NCBI GenBank assembly: GCA_903931645.1
Contig: CAIZDF010000653.1
Span: forward strand, 1 to 9,458
DNA: 9,458 bases
Direction of reading: 5' to 3'
From: an uncultured Tolumonas sp.
GTDB lineage: Bacteria > Pseudomonadota > Gammaproteobacteria > Enterobacterales > Aeromonadaceae
Numbering within the stretch: position 1 is the stretch's first letter; each line of letters opens with the position of its first letter. The notes under the pieces were generated by a model that did no database searches, was not told where the DNA came from, and saw only the letters and a list, made by a program, of their open reading frames with translations. The position numbers and the translations under genes were made by a program. Shown one piece after another: positions 1 to 6,698 of this stretch.

Positions 1-58
1 ATACCACAAGCATAAAACAGCACAAAAAATGAGAAAAAGTGAAATTTAAAAAAGAAGG

Positions 59-112
59 GATATAAAAACAGAGGTTACCGGCAAAAATAATTACTTAACC
101 GATATAAAAACA
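59..112. repeat. 12-bp direct repeat, two copies 42 bp apart
   Basis: The 12-mer GATATAAAAACA occurs exactly at 59-70 and again at 101-112, in a very AT-rich stretch left of dapB. The pitch of 42 bp is close to four helical turns, which would put both copies on the same face of the DNA. There is no gene in 1-197. The repeat could be a protein-binding pair upstream of whatever lies left of the window, or a chance product of the A/T bias. I cannot tell which. Confidence 0.4.
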
Positions 113-122
113 AAAAATAGAT

Positions 123-144
123 AAAACCCCTTTATTTAAAGGGG
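123..144 (-). terminator. Rho-independent terminator, leftward (second after dapB)
   Basis: The stem CCCCTTT (127-133) pairs with AAAGGGG (138-144) around a 4-nt loop. Read leftward, the stem is followed by TTTT (126-123) and a further U-rich stretch. No U-tract follows on the rightward side, so this terminates leftward transcription. It lies about 55 bp beyond the dapB stop and acts as a back-up to the nearer terminator. Confidence 0.7.
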
Positions 145-170
145 TAGAAGCTGAGATTAACAATATCTCT

Positions 171-196
171 ATAAAATAAAACCGCCCAATGGCGGT
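171..196 (-). terminator. Rho-independent terminator of dapB
   Basis: The 6-bp GC-rich stem ACCGCC/GGCGGT (181-186 with 191-196) has a 4-nt loop. Read leftward it is followed by TTTATTTTAT (180-171). It begins one base beyond the dapB stop codon, the classic position for an intrinsic terminator. Confidence 0.85.
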
Positions 197-197
197 C

Positions 198-1022
<825 letters not shown>

Positions 1023-1029
1023 TCAATTT

Positions 1030-1054
1030 CTGACCTGCTGATATTGGTCAGCAG
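1030..1054 (-). promoter_or_regulatory. Inverted repeats in the dapB leader with two exclusive pairings
   Basis: Read leftward, CTGCTGA (1054-1048) can pair with TCAGCAG (1041-1035), giving 7 bp and a 6-nt loop. Alternatively, CTGACC (1051-1046) can pair with GGTCAG (1035-1030), giving 6 bp and a 10-nt loop. The two stems share bases and exclude each other. No U-run follows directly, so neither is an ordinary terminator. The element lies between the fklB terminator and the dapB ribosome binding site. Its function is unknown; it may be an operator or simply chance. Confidence 0.4.
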
Positions 1055-1072
1055 ATATGGTTTTTCAGATAC

Positions 1073-1099
1073 AAAAAAGGCCAGATGTCTGGCCTTTTT
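1073..1099. terminator. Rho-independent terminator of fklB, symmetrical
   Basis: GGCCAGA (1079-1085) pairs with TCTGGCC (1088-1094), flanked by an A-run on the left (1073-1078) and a T-run on the right (1095-1099). Read leftward it gives a stem followed by TTTTTT, just after the fklB stop at 1105. The symmetry would also stop rightward transcription, although no rightward gene enters from the left. Confidence 0.88.
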
Positions 1100-1104
1100 C
1101 CGGC

Positions 1105-1719
1105 TTACGCCAATACGTTCAGTAATTCTACTTCAAAAACCAGTGTAGAGAACGGAGGAATTGAACCCGCGCCACGTTCACCGTAAGCCAGATTGTGCGG
1201 AATGAACAGTTTCCATTTCGCGCCTTCTGACATCAGTTGCAGTGCTTCAACCCAACCGGCGATCACGCCGCCAACTGGGAATTCAGCTGGTTGACCACGT
1301 TGTACTGAGCTGTCAAACACGTTGCCATCAGTGAAAGTACCGTGGTAATGCACACGTACTTTATCAGAAGCAGCAGGTTGTTTGCCTGAGCCAGCAACCA
1401 GAACTTCATATTGCAGACCTGATTCGGTCACTTTTACTTCTGGGCGTTTAGCATTTTCGGTCAGGAATTCGATACCGCCAGCTTGCATAGTTTTAGCACG
1501 CTCAGCTTCTTCAGCAGCCATTCTTTCATTAAGAATGCGGAATGCTTCGCCGATTTGCTCATGCTCAACAGCAAAAGGTGCGTTGTTGATTGCATCTTCA
1601 ATACCTTGCTGCACAGCTGACAGATCAAAACCAGCAAAAGACTGCTCAGTTAACTGCTGACCGATCTGACGGCCAATACCGTAACAGGCTTGCTGTTCGG
1701 TTGTTTGAAACTTAGACAT
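1105..1719 (-). CDS. fklB: FKBP-type peptidyl-prolyl cis-trans isomerase, FklB type
   Basis: The product catalyses cis-trans isomerisation of prolyl peptide bonds and so helps protein folding. It is 204 residues, against 206 for E. coli FklB (FKBP22). Residues 1-95 form the helical dimerisation half: the start SKFQTTEQQACYGIGRQIGQ resembles the E. coli N-terminus, and a charged helix runs around 60-80. No signal peptide is visible, so it should be cytoplasmic. Residues about 118-203 are the FKBP domain, with the aromatic pocket residues expected in VHYHG (123-127), FDSS (135-138), GVIAGW (151-156) and LAYGERG (177-183), ending in IPPFSTLVFEVEL. I preferred the ATG at 1719 over a GTG at 1725, because GGAG (1728-1725) lies 5 nt before the ATG and overlaps the GTG. 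It sits 60 bp downstream of the M48 gene on the same strand with no terminator between them, so co-transcription is possible. Confidence 0.95.
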   Translation of the reverse strand: MSKFQTTEQQACYGIGRQIGQQLTEQSFAGFDLSAVQQGIEDAINNAPFAVEHEQIGEAFRILNERMAAEEAERAKTMQAGGIEFLTENAKRPEVKVTESGLQYEVLVAGSGKQPAASDKVRVHYHGTFTDGNVFDSSVQRGQPAEFPVGGVIAGWVEALQLMSEGAKWKLFIPHNLAYGERGAGSIPPFSTLVFEVELLNVLA

Positions 1720-1779
1720 AAACACTCCGCGATTATCACAAAGCCCGCATGTTAACAGACCTGTTACCTTTACTGAACC

Positions 1780-2583
1780 CTATCCCGCACATTGCGGGTG
1801 AACACCACCTGCCTGTGCTTGCTGATACATCGGCATAACCTGAGGTATTAACGATTGTAATTTATTGATACGAGTTTGGTCTGAAGGATGGGTTGACAAT
1901 ATTTCCATCGGCGCTTGACCATTGCTGGCCGCAGCCATGTTATGCCATAAGCTAACTGACTCAGTTGGATTAAACCCAGCCGTAGCCATCAGCTGTAAAC
2001 CAAGCACATCAGCTTCCGTTTCATGCGCGCGGCTATATGGCATCAATACTCCGTATTGCACGCCCATGCCTAACGCCGCCATGGCAGGGCCTTTTGTGCT
2101 GCTATTTTGCAGAATTTGATCAGCAGCAGCCATGCCCATATTAGCCACCTGACTCTGAGACAAACGTTCATTCGAATGTTGCGCCAATACGTGCGAAACC
2201 TCATGGCCGATAACTGCCGCCAGCTGATCCTGATTTTTAGCCACTTTCAGCAAACCGGTATACACACCAATGCGGCCACCGGGTAACGCAAAAGCGTTTA
2301 CTTCTTTAGAATCGAAAACCACCACTTCCCACTGTCCGGGGTTGGTGTTGGCAAACTGTGCAGGAATGGCCTGAGTAATAGCCTGAGCAACACACTGAAC
2401 ATAGTGAGTTTGTTTTGCATCTGTCGATACGTGTTCTTTTTGTTTTATCTGCTGGAAAGACGATAACCCCATTTGAGCAACATCATTATTTCCCATTAAT
2501 AACAGTTGTTTGCGACCAGTAGGCGAAACAGCACAAGCACTCAACATACAAAGAGTTATGCCAGCTAACAGGCTTTTTTTCAT
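1780..2583 (-). CDS. Lipoprotein zinc metallopeptidase, family M48
   Basis: This is a 267-residue predicted outer-membrane lipoprotein protease facing the periplasm. An N-terminal signal peptide (KK, then a hydrophobic run) ends in the lipobox LSAC with the lipidated cysteine at C17. Residue +2 is alanine rather than aspartate, which favours outer-membrane sorting. The zinc site is HEVSH (127-131), and the third ligand E188 lies in the SRAHETEAD segment (184-192) that marks M48. A conserved THPSD follows near 231-235, typical of the OMA1/BepA/LoiP-like group. The segment VSPTGRKQL (19-27) just after the lipid cysteine is common in this subgroup. No TPR repeats follow, so it is not a full BepA. 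It probably helps degrade misfolded envelope proteins, but its substrates are unknown. ATG 2583 was chosen because GGAG (2592-2589) lies 5 nt upstream; a GTG at 2589 overlaps that site. It diverges from the OlsF-like gene. Confidence 0.9.
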   Translation of the reverse strand: MKKSLLAGITLCMLSACAVSPTGRKQLLLMGNNDVAQMGLSSFQQIKQKEHVSTDAKQTHYVQCVAQAITQAIPAQFANTNPGQWEVVVFDSKEVNAFALPGGRIGVYTGLLKVAKNQDQLAAVIGHEVSHVLAQHSNERLSQSQVANMGMAAADQILQNSSTKGPAMAALGMGVQYGVLMPYSRAHETEADVLGLQLMATAGFNPTESVSLWHNMAAASNGQAPMEILSTHPSDQTRINKLQSLIPQVMPMYQQAQAGGVHPQCAG

Positions 2584-2623
2584 ACACACTCCGGACAGGA
2601 TGCCCTACAGTAAAATTGTGTAA

Positions 2624-2651
2624 ATCTTAGAGCATTGGTTGCATAAAACAA
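2624..2651 (-). promoter_or_regulatory. Possible sigma-70 promoter for the M48 gene
   Basis: On the minus strand TTGTTT (2651-2646) is followed by a 16-bp spacer and TAAGAT (2629-2624), matching 3/6 and 4/6 of the consensus. The position gives a leader of about 35 nt before the ATG at 2583. The match is weak. The -35 box begins only 9 bp from the first PhoB-like repeat of the divergent gene. Confidence 0.3.
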
Positions 2652-2659
2652 CATCTTCC

Positions 2660-2699
2660 CTGTCATTAAAATGTCAACCAGCTGACACAGAAGCGTCAC
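2660..2699 (+). promoter_or_regulatory. Tandem Pho boxes (PhoB operator) before the OlsF-like gene
   Basis: Four 7-bp units start at 2660, 2671, 2682 and 2693, an exact 11-bp pitch: CTGTCAT, ATGTCAA, CTGACAC and GCGTCAC. They match the PhoB half-site CTGTCAT at 7, 5, 5 and 4 of 7 positions. The first spacer is TAAA, as in classical Pho boxes. Ten bases after the fourth unit is AAGACT (2710-2715), which keeps A2, A4 and T6 of a -10 box. In known PhoB promoters such as phoA the box replaces the -35, with this same spacing to the -10. A start near 2722 would leave a leader of about 25 nt carrying the GGAG at 2735-2738. PhoB binding itself is inferred from the sequence. Confidence 0.72.
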
Positions 2700-2734
2700 T
2701 CCACAGCGCAAGACTAGCGCAGTCTGGGCTAGAT

Positions 2735-2738
2735 GGAG
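2735..2738 (+). promoter_or_regulatory. Ribosome binding site deciding the OlsF-like start
   Basis: GGAG lies 8 nt before the ATG at 2747. The more upstream in-frame TTG at 2639 has no Shine-Dalgarno and lies before the Pho boxes, so the ATG is preferred. Confidence 0.65.
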
Positions 2739-2746
2739 TTTACCTG

Positions 2747-4474
2747 ATGTTTACAGTCGACGAATTGCTCGCGACCCATAGTTCAAAACCGGTACCCCGC
2801 TGGTACAAACCTTTTCTGCGCTACTTACTGTGCGAAAAAGAATTTCAACGTTTCGGCGAAAAATATCCAAATTTGCACGGTCTGGATTTCATTGATCAGG
2901 CGTTACGTTATTTATCGTTTGCCTGTGATGTTTGTGAAAATGAATTAGAACATATTCCCGCACAAGGGCCGGTCGTGATTGTAGCCAATCATCCGATTGG
3001 TTCATTAGACGGGTTAGCTCTGCTGCAGATCATTTCTCGCGTGCGCGGCGATGTGAAAATTATCGCCAACCAACTGCTCAGTCAGATCAAACCACTGAAT
3101 GAATTGTTGTTGCCCGTTGATAACATGAATGGAAACACGCAACGACAGCAGATCACCGCAATTAATGAACATCTGGGGAAAGGCGGCGCACTGATCGTGT
3201 TTCCGGCCGGAGAAGTATCACGCTTAAATATTCACGGTATTTATGATGGCCGTTGGAATAACGGCTTTTTACGCTTAGCAACACAACACCGAGCGCCGAT
3301 TGTGCCGATCCATATCTCGGGGCATAACTCATGGCTGTTTTATGGCACGTCATTACTGAATAAATCGCTGTCGACGCTGTTGCTGGTGCGCGAAATGTTC
3401 CATCAGCGTAAAGGGCACATTAAGATCCGCATCGGGGCAAAAATCCCGTTCAATGAATGGTCAAAATTACCCGTCACCGGTAAGGCATTAGCCAAGCTGT
3501 TTCGTAAACATCTCTATCGCTTGGGTAAAGGTAAATCCGGCATTCTGACCACCGAAGCCCCCATCGCCTTAGCTGAAAATCGGGTAAAACTGAAAAAAGC
3601 CGTTGAAGCTTGCCAGCCATTGGGCAATACCCCAGATGGTAAACACATTTATCTCTATCGCCGTGAACAAGCGCCCTCCTCCGTGATCTTAAAAGAACTC
3701 GGTCGCTTACGAGAAATTGCCTTCCGCGCGGTCGGAGAAGGTACAGGGCTACGCCGTGATCTCGATAGTTTTGATGATGATTATTACCACCTTCTGCTCT
3801 GGGATAATAAAGAACTGGAGATCGTCGGTGCTTACCGCTTCATGCCGACTAAAGAGCAATTAGAGCGAAAAGGCCATAAAGGTTTATATAGTTATGGCTT
3901 ATTTCATTACGACACCGCGATGACCCATATTCTCGATCAGGGTATTGAACTTGGTCGTAGCTTTATTCAGCCACGTTATTGGGGAAAACGCAGCCTCGAT
4001 TATTTATGGCAAGGTATCGGCGCATTTTTAGCACAGAACCCGCAATATCGTTATTTGTTCGGGCCGGTATCGATGTCAGCCAGTTTGCCAACGCCGGCAC
4101 GTGACCTGCTGGTTTCATTTTACAAACTGCATTTTAGCCCTCGTTGGCCATTAGCTCGTTCACGTCAACCGTATGCTAATGGTTCGCTGGACATTGCGAG
4201 TCAATTTATCGGCAAAGATTACCAGCAAGATTTAGGTATATTAAAGTCAATGCTCGATAATCTGGGTTGCAGCATTCCCACTTTATATAAGCAATATTCT
4301 GAATTATGCGAACCTGGTGGTGTGCAATTTCTGGATTTTGGCATTGACCCTGATTTTGGTAACTGTGTCGATGGGTTGGTATTAATTGATGTGCACAAAA
4401 TGAAGCAGAACAAACGCCAGCGTTATATCGATTGCCATTTGATCGATAACACAGTGACAACCGCAAGCGCGTGA
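2747..4474 (+). CDS. olsF: Bifunctional acyltransferase, OlsF-like (candidate ornithine-lipid synthase)
   Basis: The 575-residue product fuses two acyltransferase domains. Residues about 60-240 form a PlsC-like O-acyltransferase: NHPIGSLDG (81-89) supplies the catalytic H82 and D88, with five residues between them instead of the usual four. FPAGEVSR (152-159) and VPIHISG (186-192) are further acyltransferase motifs. Residues about 300-470 form a GNAT-like N-acyltransferase of the OlsB/'putative hemolysin' type, with LREIAFRAVGEGTG (321-334), DDDYYHLLLWD (343-353), EIVGAYR (358-364) and ELGRSFIQPRYW (401-412). In OlsF enzymes (Serratia, Vibrio cholerae VC0489) the C-terminal half attaches a 3-hydroxyacyl group to ornithine and the N-terminal half adds the second acyl chain. 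The product is a phosphorus-free membrane lipid. No signal peptide is seen; it probably acts at the inner membrane. The Pho boxes support this role. The amino-acid substrate cannot be read from sequence; glycine or another amino acid is possible, so the symbol is tentative. Confidence 0.78.
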   Translation: MFTVDELLATHSSKPVPRWYKPFLRYLLCEKEFQRFGEKYPNLHGLDFIDQALRYLSFACDVCENELEHIPAQGPVVIVANHPIGSLDGLALLQIISRVRGDVKIIANQLLSQIKPLNELLLPVDNMNGNTQRQQITAINEHLGKGGALIVFPAGEVSRLNIHGIYDGRWNNGFLRLATQHRAPIVPIHISGHNSWLFYGTSLLNKSLSTLLLVREMFHQRKGHIKIRIGAKIPFNEWSKLPVTGKALAKLFRKHLYRLGKGKSGILTTEAPIALAENRVKLKKAVEACQPLGNTPDGKHIYLYRREQAPSSVILKELGRLREIAFRAVGEGTGLRRDLDSFDDDYYHLLLWDNKELEIVGAYRFMPTKEQLERKGHKGLYSYGLFHYDTAMTHILDQGIELGRSFIQPRYWGKRSLDYLWQGIGAFLAQNPQYRYLFGPVSMSASLPTPARDLLVSFYKLHFSPRWPLARSRQPYANGSLDIASQFIGKDYQQDLGILKSMLDNLGCSIPTLYKQYSELCEPGGVQFLDFGIDPDFGNCVDGLVLIDVHKMKQNKRQRYIDCHLIDNTVTTASA

Positions 4475-4490
4475 ATTGATTTGGAAAAAC

Positions 4491-4520
4491 AAAACGCCCC
4501 ACAATGTGTCGGGGCGTTTT
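4491..4520. terminator. Bidirectional terminator between the OlsF-like gene and glk
   Basis: AAAACGCCCC (4491-4500) pairs perfectly with GGGGCGTTTT (4511-4520) around a 10-nt loop, and ACA/TGT can pair inside the loop. Rightward the stem ends in TTTT, 16 bp after the OlsF-like stop. Leftward it ends in TTTTGTTTTT, about 37 bp after the glk stop. It serves both convergent genes. Confidence 0.92.
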
Positions 4521-4556
4521 ACTATTTTGATATTTACAACACGTTGCGCTGTGGGA

Positions 4557-5522
4557 TCAGATTTTGTAACCCAGTTGCTGACGTACATAAGCACCAGAGC
4601 CTAACAACCCAGGTTGTTCATGCGTGATCAGGAAAACAGGGATTGATTCCAGATAAGAGTGGAAACGGCCTTTATCTTCGAACGCAACACGGAAGCCAGA
4701 GGCTTTGAAGAATTCGAGGAAGCGAGGAACAATACCACCAGCGATGTAAACACCACCGAAAGTGCCCAGATTCAGCGCCAAGTTACCGCCGAAACGCCCC
4801 ATCAGCACGCAGAACAAGCTCAGTGCACGACGACAGTCGATATCTTCATCTGCCAATGCCCGTTCAGTGACATCTTTAGGTTGCAGATTTTCTGGCACGC
4901 GTTCATCAGACAACACTAAACCACGATAAATATTCACCAAACCAGGGCCAGACAGCAGACGTTCAGCCGATACGTGACCAAGTTCTTCACGGAGCGCTTC
5001 CAATACCATCACTTCTTCCGTGCTGTTAGGTGCGAAGTCAACGTGACCGCCTTCACCGGGCAAGCTCATCCACGCTTCGCCGGTATGCACCAGATGAGCA
5101 ACGCCCAAACCTGTGCCGGCACCATAGACAGCAATTGGCTTACCTGCTTGCGCCGCTTCACCACCGAATTGGATCTTGTCTTCTGCTTTCAATGCAGGAA
5201 TAGCCATGGAGATGGCGGTAAAATCATTAATAATAGACAGGTGTGTCAGACCCAGATTTTGTTGCATTTCACTTTGTGAGAACGCCCAGGTGTGGTTGGT
5301 CATAGCAACCCAGTCACCTGTGATTGGGCAAGCAATTGCGATACATGCACTGCTGACTTTAGCCGCCGTCTCTTCCAGATAAACGCGGATCACCGCTTCA
5401 AGAGATGGGTATTCAGCACCTGAATAGTTTTTGATGTGCGATAAACTACCATCTTGCAAACTACACAATGCGAGACGCGCGTTAGTACCACCAACATCGC
5501 CCACCAGAACCTGCTCAGCCAT
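4557..5522 (-). CDS. glk: Glucokinase
   Basis: This cytoplasmic enzyme phosphorylates glucose with ATP to glucose 6-phosphate, feeding glycolysis and the Entner-Doudoroff route. The product is 321 residues, the same as E. coli Glk, and is closely similar throughout. Motifs are the ATP phosphate loop [10 protein letters not shown] (8-17), IACPITGDW (63-71), the active-site IINDF with N99 and catalytic D100, GAGTGLG (134-140), and GEGGHVDF (156-163) with glucose ligands E157 and H160. E187 follows in the VSAER segment, and [20 protein letters not shown] is the second nucleotide-binding segment. The start is clear: GGGGAG (5534-5529) lies 6 nt before the ATG. It is transcribed divergently from hexR, and a weak HexR-like site lies just upstream. 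Its 3' end shares a bidirectional terminator with the OlsF-like gene. Free glucose as substrate implies that glucose enters at least partly by a non-PTS route. Confidence 0.98.
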   Translation of the reverse strand: MAEQVLVGDVGGTNARLALCSLQDGSLSHIKNYSGAEYPSLEAVIRVYLEETAAKVSSACIAIACPITGDWVAMTNHTWAFSQSEMQQNLGLTHLSIINDFTAISMAIPALKAEDKIQFGGEAAQAGKPIAVYGAGTGLGVAHLVHTGEAWMSLPGEGGHVDFAPNSTEEVMVLEALREELGHVSAERLLSGPGLVNIYRGLVLSDERVPENLQPKDVTERALADEDIDCRRALSLFCVLMGRFGGNLALNLGTFGGVYIAGGIVPRFLEFFKASGFRVAFEDKGRFHSYLESIPVFLITHEQPGLLGSGAYVRQQLGYKI

Positions 5523-5555
5523 TATAATCTCCCCAAAAGTCGCTCATGTTGGAAT

Positions 5556-5570
5556 ATCAATATAGTTACA
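5556..5570 (-). promoter_or_regulatory. Weak HexR-like operator upstream of glk
   Basis: On the minus strand the site reads TGTAAC-TAT-ATTGAT. Against the published HexR consensus TGTAATwwwATTACA, the left half matches 5/6, the centre is all A/T and the right half matches 3/6. It overlaps TATATT (5564-5559), a possible -10 box for glk, as expected for repression. One half is poor, so the call is tentative. Confidence 0.35.
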
Positions 5571-5630
5571 ATAGTTTACTTTCACGAATCAGAAGTCTAC
5601 ATATTGTCAGAAATAGAAAACGCCAAATAG

Positions 5631-5660
5631 ATCACAGCATCTGTGATTTGATCAACAAAT
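5631..5660. promoter_or_regulatory. Palindrome and CRP-like half-site in the glk-hexR intergenic region
   Basis: ATCACAG (5631-5637) and CTGTGAT (5641-5647) form a perfect inverted repeat around CAT. The second arm also begins a CRP-like site, TGTGA-N6-CAACA (5642-5657). This has a perfect left half and 3/5 on the right against TGTGA-N6-TCACA. A run of seven T (5665-5671) follows. The element is 118-134 bp before the hexR start and about 110 bp from the glk start, a plausible regulatory position for either. Which factor binds, if any, is not shown. Confidence 0.3.
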
Positions 5661-5764
5661 GTTGTTTTTTTCCTACATTTTGCTGTCTATGCTAACTTTA
5701 TCTGTTACCTTTAACATTAATAACAACTAACCAACACTATTCGCTGCGAGCTGGATCACTAAGC

Positions 5765-6616
5765 ATGAATACACTGGAAAAAATCACTAAACATCTGGAA
5801 CATTTCAGTAAATCAGAGCGCAAAGTCGCCGAAGTGATTCTACATTCGCCTCAGGTCGCGATTCATTCCAGCATCGCTACGCTCGCAAAAATGGCCGATG
5901 TCAGTGAACCAACAGTGAACCGATTTTGTCGTCGTCTCGACACAAAAGGCTTCCCCGATTTCAAGCTGCACTTGGCTCAGAGTCTCGCTAATGGCACACC
6001 TTATGTGAATCTGCATGTTGAAGAAAATGACACGCCAGATGAATACACCACCAAGATCTTTGAATCGACCATCGCTTGTCTGGAAGTTGCCAAAAATAGT
6101 CTAGATACAACCGCAGTTAACCGGTGTGTTGATTTACTCACACAGGCAAAAAAAATATCGTTTTTTGGCTTGGGCGCATCATCGGCAGTAGCCCATGACG
6201 CCTTGAATAAATTCTTCCGTTTCAACATTCCAGTCGTCTGTTTTGATGACATCGTCATGATGCGAATGAGCTGTATTAATAGCAGTGATGGAGATGTCGT
6301 TGTGGTGATCTCGCATACTGGTCGCACCAAGGCGCTCGTTGAGATTGCGGCATTAGCGCGCCACAATGATGCAACCGTGATTGGAATTACAGCACAGGAT
6401 TCCCCTTTAGCGGCTCAATGTAATCTGGTGTTATCGATGGATGTACCGGAAGATACCGATGTTTATTTACCAATGGCATCACGTATTGCCCAACTGGCAT
6501 TAATTGACGTATTAGCGACCGGATTTACATTACGCCGGGGCGTAAAATTCCGCGAAAATTTGAAGAAGGTCAAAGAAGGGATAAAAGATTCTCGCTTTGA
6601 ATCACTGCATCAGTGA
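5765..6616 (+). CDS. hexR: HexR, RpiR/MurR-family transcriptional regulator of central carbon metabolism
   Basis: HexR is a DNA-binding regulator that senses the Entner-Doudoroff intermediate 2-keto-3-deoxy-6-phosphogluconate. It controls genes such as zwf, edd-eda, pykA, gapA and glk. The 283-residue product matches E. coli HexR (289) along its length. Residues 1-77 are the RpiR-type helix-turn-helix domain (SIATLAKMADVSEPT at 36-50, VNRFCRR at 51-57, GFPDFKLHLAQSLANGTPY at 62-80). Residues about 125-255 are the SIS sugar-phosphate domain, with ISFFGLGASSAVAHD (131-145) and VVISHTGRTK (180-189). The ATG at 5765 gives the family's usual N-terminus (MNTLEKI), although its Shine-Dalgarno is weak (GGA at 5753-5755). 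It lies between divergent glk and downstream pykA. An inverted repeat TGTTA-CCTT-TAACA (5703-5716) lies in its leader. A 6-bp stem at 6602-6616 spans its stop codon without a following U-run. Confidence 0.97.
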   Translation: MNTLEKITKHLEHFSKSERKVAEVILHSPQVAIHSSIATLAKMADVSEPTVNRFCRRLDTKGFPDFKLHLAQSLANGTPYVNLHVEENDTPDEYTTKIFESTIACLEVAKNSLDTTAVNRCVDLLTQAKKISFFGLGASSAVAHDALNKFFRFNIPVVCFDDIVMMRMSCINSSDGDVVVVISHTGRTKALVEIAALARHNDATVIGITAQDSPLAAQCNLVLSMDVPEDTDVYLPMASRIAQLALIDVLATGFTLRRGVKFRENLKKVKEGIKDSRFESLHQ

Positions 6617-6661
6617 AATCGTTTCCCATATCCCGCATCATGCCCTCACCGTGTATCAAAA

Positions 6662-6691
6662 TGTGTCGTTTCGTATCATCGAAATGACACA
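6662..6691 (+). promoter_or_regulatory. 12-bp inverted repeat between hexR and pykA
   Basis: TGTGTC (6662-6667) pairs with GACACA (6686-6691), and TTTCG (6669-6673) with CGAAA (6680-6684). A G-T position in between would be a wobble pair in RNA. The loop is TATCAT. No U-run follows, so it is not a standard terminator for hexR. It ends 7 bp before the HexR-like operator. It could be a hairpin at the hexR 3' end, a processing site, or a second operator for pykA. Confidence 0.45.
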
Positions 6692-6698
6692 ACCGACC

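Noticed and set aside
1732..1740. Extended -10 box TGTGATAAT (minus strand) as an fklB promoter
   Set aside because: The match is good, but transcription would begin about at 1725, inside or after the Shine-Dalgarno at 1728-1725. That would leave fklB without its ribosome binding site. No matching -35 was found either.
1753..1766. TAACAG-AC-CTGTTA inverted repeat between the M48 gene and fklB as a terminator
   Set aside because: The loop is only 2 nt (4 nt with a shorter stem) and no U-run follows in either direction. Co-transcription of the two genes is therefore left open.
2639..2746. N-terminal extension of the OlsF-like protein from a TTG at 2639
   Set aside because: The extra 36 residues do not resemble the family N-terminus, there is no Shine-Dalgarno before the TTG, and the Pho boxes lie inside the stretch. 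The ATG at 2747 with GGAG fits better.
5631..5647. ATCACAG-CAT-CTGTGAT read as a canonical CRP site
   Set aside because: The half-sites face the wrong way: CRP needs TGTGA-N6-TCACA and here TCACA precedes TGTGA. Only the overlapping TGTGA-N6-CAACA remains as a weak candidate.
6602..6616. TCACTG-CAT-CAGTGA stem over the hexR stop codon as the hexR terminator
   Set aside because: The stem is short, lies partly within the coding sequence and is not followed by a U-run. It probably reflects chance in the last codons.
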